From Cordilura impudica (Eukaryota; Arthropoda; Insecta; Diptera; Scathophagidae), in assembly GCA_963682025.1 (NCBI GenBank), contig OY821518.1, forward strand, positions 150,196,754 to 150,260,753: 64,000 nucleotides of DNA, written 5' to 3'. This document shows positions 57,955-64,000 of the stretch, piece after piece; position 1 is the stretch's first letter, and the number at the start of each line of letters is the position of its first letter. The notes below the pieces were generated by a model that worked only from the letters and a program-made list of their open reading frames with translations, had not been told where the DNA came from and did not search any database. A program made the translations under genes and the position numbers.

Positions 57955-59019
57955 CGTGACAGGACACGAGGAGAAAAATATAAAAAGTGAATCCGTACGC
58001 AAAAAAAAAAAATTTTTTTTTTTGATAAACAAACCAAACGAGATAATCATTTAAATATCGTGTAAAAACATTATAAGAACAATACAAATAGTTCGTGAAC
58101 AAAAAAAATTTTTAAAGAAAAGAGAAAAGGTGTGAAATCAACAGAAGATATGCAACAGTATATAATTAAAGAAACTTTCCAGTCGGTTTCCAAAAGATGA
58201 TAATGTTTGTAACTTCCTCGAAGGTGGCAGCCTAATCTATCAGTAAGCGCAATCAGTTTCAAAAGAAGTCGTCACAACAAAAAAAAATAATAAATTTTCT
58301 TCAAATAAGGCTTATATTAATGATGAATCAGGTTTAGCTAAGAAACCTGCAACGGCAGCAAGGACATCTACAACAAAACGAGGGGTTTTGCCCAATTCAT
58401 TATGACTACAACAACAGCGGCCACAACAAGGACGAAGTTTTCATAAGTATTTGCAGTTTTATTTTATAAACAAGGATGATCGCGGCCACAAGCGCTGCAA
58501 TCAACCTAAAATCTTTGTTTTTCTCTCTTAAAAATATTATTTTTTTTTAACGGAAGATCGCGGCCATAAGTGCTGCAATCAACCAATTTTTATTTTGTTA
58601 TTTTGACAATATTTTTTGGAGAAAAGGAATAACTAATAAAACAGTGTACAAAATAATTTTTTTATTTTATAAATTTTTTTTTGAATATGAAATTATTAAT
58701 TAAAGGAGATTTTTTTTAATTCAATTATCAGTTTTCAATTGAATTTTTTTTTCTTTCTTTTGTGAGGTAGTTTCAGTTTTTTTTTTGTCTTATTGTGAAA
58801 ATTGGAAAACACCAATCAAAGATTGACAGACCTAATGCTAACGTAGTCAATGAAATAGAAATGACACAATCATCTTCCAACACGACACTTATTTGATAAT
58901 ACTAATAATAATTACATCAGCACAATTAGCTACAATTTTATATCAATTGCACAAGAAATCACTAAGGAAAAACTATTTTAGAGACGCATCGGTAGCAAAT
59001 CATTTGGACAAAATTTAAG
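57955..59019 (+). other. retrotransposon leader with direct repeats
   Basis: No long ORF. A direct repeat of about 28 bp occurs at about 58479-58506 and 58555-58582 (GATCGCGGCCACAAGCGC and GATCGCGGCCATAAGTGC, both continuing GCTGCAATCAACC). A third, partial match (AGCGGCCACAACAAGG) lies near 58417. Role unknown. Confidence 0.7.
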
Positions 59020-59502
59020 ATGGATTAGACTAAAGTCGGACCAAAGAGACTGACCATACAAGAATATAGAAAAAGGCAACCACAATACAAGAAACTACAA
59101 AATGCAGAGGAGAAACTAACAAATATTCCCAAAATAGGCTTTCCAGCAATTAGGAAAATTATAGAAAATATAGGCTACAATAGAGAATTGGAAGACAGTA
59201 ATGAAAATAGATTTAATGTGGATATCCCCAGGGACTTCATAGAAATCGACATAAATAGTACAACCATTGAAATTAATAGGGATCAAACTGAAAATGAGCA
59301 TACCCCTATAGGTGGAAGGACAAAGAAGAAGAAAAATAAAAGAGGAGGAGTAATAAAACGAATGAGGAACGAGTCTAGGAAATTAAGACAAAAGATTGAA
59401 CAGCTCGCGGTAGGAACTCCTGAGTACTCTAAGGTACAGAAGGAACATTTTAAACTAAATTTGGAACTCAAGAAGACTAAGGAAATAAGAAAAAATAATT
59501 AG
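59020..59502 (+). pseudogene. small ORF upstream of gag, stop at codon 3
   Basis: The frame ATG-GAT-TAG then runs open for about 158 codons (TKVGPKRLTIQEYRKRQ and so on) to TAG at 59500. It is basic and highly charged, with KKKKNKRGGVIKRMR in the middle and a helical, Lys/Glu-rich C-terminus. If the TAG is a mutated sense codon the protein began at 59020; otherwise the next ATG is 59188. Small ORFs before gag are known in this group but their role is unclear to me. Confidence 0.6.
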
Positions 59503-59503
59503 G

Positions 59504-59743
59504 ATGCCTAGACGGACCAGAAAATATATCGACGCCAAACTGAATTGGCCCTACTCGGAATTCAAACCATTGACCAAAGAGGAACATGAAAACCAGTCAA
59601 GAATACTGGATATAGTAGATAAGGAAATACTAAGATTAGCCCAGGAGGGATATTTTACAAACGGGGTAGAAGACTTTAGACCCCCGGAATACAGACCCGA
59701 AAGATATAGACCCAAAGGGGCCGAGTCAATGGAGAACAATTGA
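59504..59743 (+). CDS. second small ORF before gag
   Basis: 79 residues, ATG just one base after the TAG of the previous ORF (ending …AATTAGGATG), an arrangement that would suit re-initiation. Charged; starts MPRRTRKYIDAKLNW, with a C-terminal Pro/Arg-rich repeat (RPPEYRPERYRPKG). No domain recognised. Its frame is intact. Confidence 0.65.
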   Translation: MPRRTRKYIDAKLNWPYSEFKPLTKEEHENQSRILDIVDKEILRLAQEGYFTNGVEDFRPPEYRPERYRPKGAESMENN

Positions 59744-59871
59744 AAAAAAAAATAATAAATAATAAATCACTTGACATTACATTTCAGTATATCCTTTGAT
59801 GGATTATCAAGGAGGATTAACTGAATATATGGACACTAAAGTTGCAAATAAAGTGTCATTAATAGAATATT

Positions 59872-60912
59872 ATGAATGACAAATGGGAACTAATTATAGC
59901 CAACATACAATTTTTTCATGAGGACTTCAAAAAGTCATATAAATGTATAAATAAAAATACCTATATTAAAGACGAAACAGTAAAGAAACACTTGAGGGCA
60001 TTAATAGAAAATTACAACAATATATCAAGACTAGTTTCGAAATATAAACTAGATTATACGAAGAAACATCTGAAAATAGTATTTGACATATTTTGGGACA
60101 TTAGAGATAGATTGGTGAAAATATACGCCAACTATGGTATAAGGGAAAATATACCACACGATTACACGGAGCAAATTGAATTAAACATTGACAAAATAAT
60201 CATAATAAGTGCCAAACTAGGTCCCGAGACAATTGAGGAGGAAGATTCAAACGATAAGGGTGACACAAAAACGGAAGTTAAAAATTTTATAGAAGAAGTA
60301 ATTGATAAAGTAATAGCAAAAGAAGAACTAAATATGGCCCAAACAGTGGAACAATTCGTGGATACAGCATCCAAATTCATCTCGGACTACGATGGAGACG
60401 TGAAGAACTTGCAAAGCTTCATCGATGGTCTGATAATGATTGATCAATTGAAAGGAGCTCACGAAATAATAGCTGTTTCACTAATTAAGACAAAACTGAA
60501 AGGAACGGCCCGACAGCTAATAACAGATGAGACAACTATAAAACAAATTAAAGAGAAATTACAAGGTTCAATAAAAGGCGAACCTGTTGGTGGACTGATT
60601 GCCAAACTGATGAACATACAGCAGAAAAATAAAACGGCCAACGCATACACCAGCGAAGTAGAAGACTTGGTGAAAAGAATTCATAATTTCCAAATTAATG
60701 ACAATAATTGGCACCAAAATCGCCAAGGTACCTATAGAGGAAATAACAATTCCAGAGGTAGAAATGGGAATAACTACATGAATAACAGAAATCAGAACCA
60801 ACGTGACAATAGGGAACGTAATTATCAAATTTCGAACAACTATAGAGGTCGGGACAGACAAGTCCGACCAATAGAAAATACAAACAATACGTGTTCGGAA
60901 AACTTCGAATAG
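59872..60912 (+). CDS. gag: gag-like protein, 412/mdg1 type
   Basis: 346 residues, intact frame. N-terminal half helical and charged (first 140 residues). A capsid-like central part contains AQTVEQFVDTASKFI, then HEIIAVSLIKTKLKGTARQL and LIAKLMNIQQKNKTANAY, typical of the 412/mdg1 gag. The C-terminus is a nucleic-acid-binding type Asn/Arg/Gly-rich tail (RGNNNSRGRNGNN) with no CCHC zinc knuckle. The stop is TAG (60910-60912). The next frame (pol) is in the same phase, so readthrough or a point mutation separates gag from pol. The structural role is to package the element's RNA. Confidence 0.85.
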   Translation: MNDKWELIIANIQFFHEDFKKSYKCINKNTYIKDETVKKHLRALIENYNNISRLVSKYKLDYTKKHLKIVFDIFWDIRDRLVKIYANYGIRENIPHDYTEQIELNIDKIIIISAKLGPETIEEEDSNDKGDTKTEVKNFIEEVIDKVIAKEELNMAQTVEQFVDTASKFISDYDGDVKNLQSFIDGLIMIDQLKGAHEIIAVSLIKTKLKGTARQLITDETTIKQIKEKLQGSIKGEPVGGLIAKLMNIQQKNKTANAYTSEVEDLVKRIHNFQINDNNWHQNRQGTYRGNNNSRGRNGNNYMNNRNQNQRDNRERNYQISNNYRGRDRQVRPIENTNNTCSENFE

Positions 60913-61755
60913 CCTCTGGGGGAAATAAGGGACATAAATATATATAAATTGAATCTTAACCTTGGTGTGTTTGTAAAATTTTTGAATTATCATACAAAAC
61001 AAATGCTTGTTTTACTTGTGGACACAGGAGCAGACATATGTCTAATAAAAAAGGAAAATCTTGGGGAAGATAATTTCGTCAACAAACGGAACATAACATC
61101 AATTAGTAGTATAGGAAATGGAGTAATTAAGTCAATAGGTTCAACCGATCTGGAGATTAGCGGAAAGGATTTTACAGTAACCTATGAATTTCATGTGGTA
61201 CACAATGACTTCCCTATACCATGCAGCGGAATCATAGGGATAAATTTTTTGAAAACTTTCAAATGTAGCATTGACTTTATGGAAGATAAAGAATGTCTTA
61301 TTATGAGACCTAAATATTTTCGAACCCTAACAATTCCGATACATCACACGTACACTGATGACTACGTCATTCTACCAGCAAGAGCTCAGGTAATACGTAA
61401 AATACCATTTAACACTCAGAATGAGGAACTACTGGTATTGAACCAGGAAATAAAACCAGGCGTATACATTGCAAATACATTAGTTCAAGGCAATAACGCG
61501 AATGTAAGAATTCTTAACACTAACAAAGAAATTATGACACTGGATATTAATGACATTAGAACTGAGAATTTGGACGAGTACGATGTTATATATCCGAATA
61601 ACGAGCAGAAAATGGACAATAGGAAAGATAAAATTTTGGAAAAATTATCGAAAAATTTCCCTAAAGAATTCAAAAGTGAACTCACGACATTGTGCACAGA
61701 TTATTCTGATATATTCGCTTTGGAAACGGAGAAAATTTCCACAAACAATATTTAA
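60913..61755 (+). pseudogene. pol: pol: aspartic protease region
   Basis: In phase with gag and open from the codon after the gag TAG. The retropepsin motif LLVDTGADICLI carries the catalytic Asp (DTGAD at 61021-61035), with IIGINFLKTFKCSID as the flap-distal G-x-N-F segment. The frame ends at a TAA at about 61753-61755 where a +1 shift is needed to continue to RT, so the region is broken. No ATG is needed if it is read from gag. Confidence 0.83.
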
Positions 61756-62560
61756 CGCTAGGTGATAACCCACCAACATATATAAAAATTATAGAATCCC
61801 ACATTCACAAAAATTAGAAGTAGAGAAACAAGTGAGAAAATTGATAGATGTTGATATTGTAGAACCATCAATGTCAGAGTACAACAGTCCGTTGCTGATT
61901 GTACCAAAAAAGAGACTCCCAAACTCGACAGAGAAAAGGTGGAGATTAGTGGTAGACTACCGCCAAGTAAATAAGAGATTATTAGCAGATAAATTACCAC
62001 TTCCAAGAATAGAGGACATTCTTGATCAATTGGGTAGAGCAAAATACTTTTCGTGCCTTGACTTAATGTCAGGTTTTCATCAAATTGAGCTACATGAAGA
62101 TTCAAGAGACATAACGTCATTTTCAACTGAAAATGGTTCTTATCGTTTCAAACGACTCCCTTACGGACTAAAGATAGCTCCAAATTCGTTTCAGCGTATG
62201 ATGACTCTAGCATTCACTGGTTTGAAACCATCCCAGGCATTTCTATACATGGATGACTTAGTTGTGTTAGGCTGCTCTGCAAAACATATGTTGCACAACT
62301 TAACAGATGTTTTTGATCTTTGCCGAAAACACAATCTAAAGTTGCATCCTGAAAAATGTAAATTTTTTATGCACGAGGTTACTTACCTAGGGCATAAATG
62401 CAATAATGAAGGCATTTTACCAGATGATGGAAAGTATTCGGCAATTAGACATTACCCAGTACCATCGAATGCGGATGAAGCTAGAAGATTCATTGCTTTC
62501 TGTAACTATTACAGAAGGTTTTTTTTTTTGGCAATTTTGCTGATTACTCCCGTCATATAA
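61756..62560 (+). pseudogene. pol: pol: reverse transcriptase region
   Basis: After shifts near 61750 and 61783 the frame carries IVEPSMSEYNSPLLIVPKK, WRLVVDYRQVNKRL, YFSCLDLMSGFHQIEL (first catalytic Asp) and AFLYMDDLVVLG (YMDD, 62246-62257), then the LHPEKCKFF and VTYLGH blocks of Ty3/gypsy RT. At an 11-T run (62519-62529) the frame is lost and stops at 62560. Catalytic residues are all present, so this is recent damage or a homopolymer error. Confidence 0.88.
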
Positions 62561-63827
62561 CGAGACTTACGAAGAAAGGAGTAGAATTCTGTTGGACGAC
62601 CGAATGCCAACAATCTTTTGAATATTTGAAAAACGCTCTACTCAGCCCACAGATACTACAGTATCCGAACTTCGCCAAAGAATTTTGTATCACAACGGAT
62701 GCAAGTAAACATGCATGCGGTTCAGTTTTGACACAGGAGTATAATGGTAGACAACTACCAATATCATATGCTTCGAAATCTTTTACGAAAGGTGAAAGCA
62801 ATAAATCAACAATTGAGCAGGAACTCACTGCAATTCATTGGGCAATCCAATACTTTAGACCATATATATATGGTAAACATTTTTTGGTAAAAACAGATCA
62901 TCGGCCATTAACTTACTTATTTTCCATGAAAAACCCCAGCTCAAAGCTGACTAGAATTAGACTAGATTTAGAGGAATACGACTTTACAGTCGAGTATCTC
63001 AGAGGCAAAGATAATTGTGTAGCAGATGCACTATCACGTATAACGATAGATGATCTGAAGAATATAAATATAGATAAAGCAGTTCTCAAGGTAACAACGA
63101 GATCGGCTACATCAAAATTAGACTTGAATATAAATAATAACGAGAAAGAGAATAATCAGAATTTAACGTACAATAAGCCCCATATATTCGAAGTCATAAA
63201 CCCATCTGACGTCAGGCGATACCATAAGCTCGAGATGACTTCAGACCATTGTTTATTGAAACATGGCAAACGGAAAATAGAGAAAATATTAATAAATGAT
63301 TTATTTACTAAAGGGAAAATTGACTTCGGACAGTTATTCCCCAGGTTAGAATCACTAACCGGTAAATATAAGATAAATAAAGTACGAATGGCACCTAATG
63401 AGAAAATTTTCGAATTTGTCTCAATGCAAGATTTTAAGGCCAAGGCCAATATATTTTTGGATAAATTAAGAGTAGCGCTACTCCCAAAGGTGACCAAGCT
63501 GAATAATAAGAATGAAATAAATAAGATATTAAAAAAAAATCATGATGACCCAATACAAGGAGGTCATACAGGTATAACAAGGACAATTGGGAAAATAAGA
63601 CGATATTTCTACTGGCCGAAAATGATCAAGTCGGTATCAGAGTACATAAGATCTTGTAGGAAATGTCAAGAGTCCAAAACCACTAAACATACGAAAATAC
63701 CAATGACTATAACGGATACTCCGATCGATGCTTTCGATACGGTCTTGGTAGATACAATCGGACCACTCCCAAGAACGGAAGATGGTTTTGAGTATGCAGT
63801 CACCATAATATGTGACCTAGAAATACC
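62530..63827 (+). pseudogene. pol: pol: RNase H and integrase N-terminus
   Basis: This region continues the RT in the next frame: RLTKKGVEFCWTTEC, then CITTDASKHACGSVL (RNase H Asp), then STIEQELTAIHWAIQYFRPY (Glu) and FLVKTDHRPLTYLF (Asp), then DNCVADALSR. A long linker follows. The integrase zinc-binding domain shows GGHTGITRTIGKIRRYFYWP and SCRKCQESK, and the catalytic core starts with VDTIGPLPRTEDG (first Asp). The frame breaks at about 63828 by a small indel. Confidence 0.87.
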
Positions 63828-64000
63828 TGGTAACAGTGCCGGTACGCGATAAGAGCGCGAAGACGGTATCCAAGGCTATATTTGATTCATTTATATTGGC
63901 TTATGGCCCAATGAGGAAGCTCATTACGGACATGGGTACAGAATACAAGAACAGTATCTTAAATGATATATGCAAATATATGAAGATTGATAAGGTAACT
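63828..64000 (+). pseudogene. pol: pol: integrase core, cut by window end
   Basis: After the shift the frame reads KYLVTVPVRDKSAKTV and then LAYGPMRKLITDMGTEYKN (second catalytic Asp in TDMG). The third residue (Glu) and C-terminal domain lie beyond the window. The frame is open to the end. Confidence 0.85.

Larger units (their letters stand above)
57484..64000 (+). mobile_element. mdg1/412-like Ty3/gypsy LTR retrotransposon, 5' part
   Basis: Order: putative 5' LTR, tRNA primer site, about 1.1-kb leader, two small ORFs, gag without zinc knuckle, protease, RT, RNase H, integrase (cut by the window). Long leader, extra small ORFs and this gag type are known of the mdg1/412 group. It carries at least four frameshifts and two in-frame stops, so the copy is inactive as assembled. 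The 3' half lies beyond the window. Confidence 0.87.

Noticed and set aside
57935..57970. tRNA gene at the primer site
   Set aside because: Only the complement of a tRNA 3' end is present and no cloverleaf can be formed.
60568..61002. 144-codon minus-strand ORF over gag
   Set aside because: Shadow of the Asn/Arg-rich tail of gag; hydrophobic only because of the complementary codons.
51840..64000. Bacterial or viral operon-like genes
   Set aside because: All reading frames here belong to eukaryotic mobile elements. There is no env-like ORF visible in the LTR element, although its 3' part is outside the window.

Overview
The window looks like AT-rich, repeat-dominated (probably heterochromatic) DNA of a higher fly (Diptera: Brachycera, probably Schizophora). 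Evidence: a decayed copy of the fly Dicer-1 3' end with a short intron, an mdg1/412-type Ty3/gypsy retrotransposon, a jockey-like non-LTR element, DD41D mariner-like transposases, piggyBac, Transib, Tigger/pogo, Tc1 and Helitron copies, and dispersed repeats of a type common in flies. I see no intact host gene. Nearly every coding stretch belongs to a mobile element, and almost all are broken.

Layout. 1-2693, 36970-42780, 42990-48030 and 51164-51471 are arrays of a 7-bp satellite family (AAATTAA with homogenised variants AAATTAT, AAATTTA and AAATTCA). A 200-N assembly gap sits at 42790-42989. 2694-11780 is AT-rich sequence with MITE-like elements and dispersed repeats.

11780-20993 and 34757-36095 are the arms of a large inverted duplication with a core of about 1.3 kb. 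The left arm was later interrupted twice: by a 3.2-kb insert of host-derived DNA (12290-15480, holding a Dicer-1 pseudogene and an unidentified intron-containing pseudogene), and by a piggyBac element (16000-20702). The piggyBac was itself hit by a deleted Transib (17792-20014) with a RAG-signal-like CACAGTG end. The right arm keeps the empty piggyBac site. Between the arms lie DD41D mariner-like fragments, a Tc1 fragment, two copies of a MITE, a Tigger element (31339-33655) with apparent introns and a C-terminal PCNA-box-like motif, and a second piggyBac fragment.

51472-57475 is one antisense non-LTR element split by a Tc1 with IR/DR ends (51699-53783, itself carrying a second non-LTR 3' fragment), a fold-back element (54145-54726) and a Helitron (55538-57342). 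From about 57484 to the window end runs the 5' part of an mdg1/412-like LTR retrotransposon: LTR, tRNA primer site, long leader, two small ORFs, gag, protease, RT, RNase H and part of integrase. It carries several frameshifts and in-frame stops.

The genes do not form a pathway. The value of the window is a readable insertion chronology: several insertions can be dated relative to each other because empty sites or reading frames are recoverable on either side. Frameshifts in homopolymer runs could be real decay or long-read assembly error, and the sequence alone cannot separate the two.
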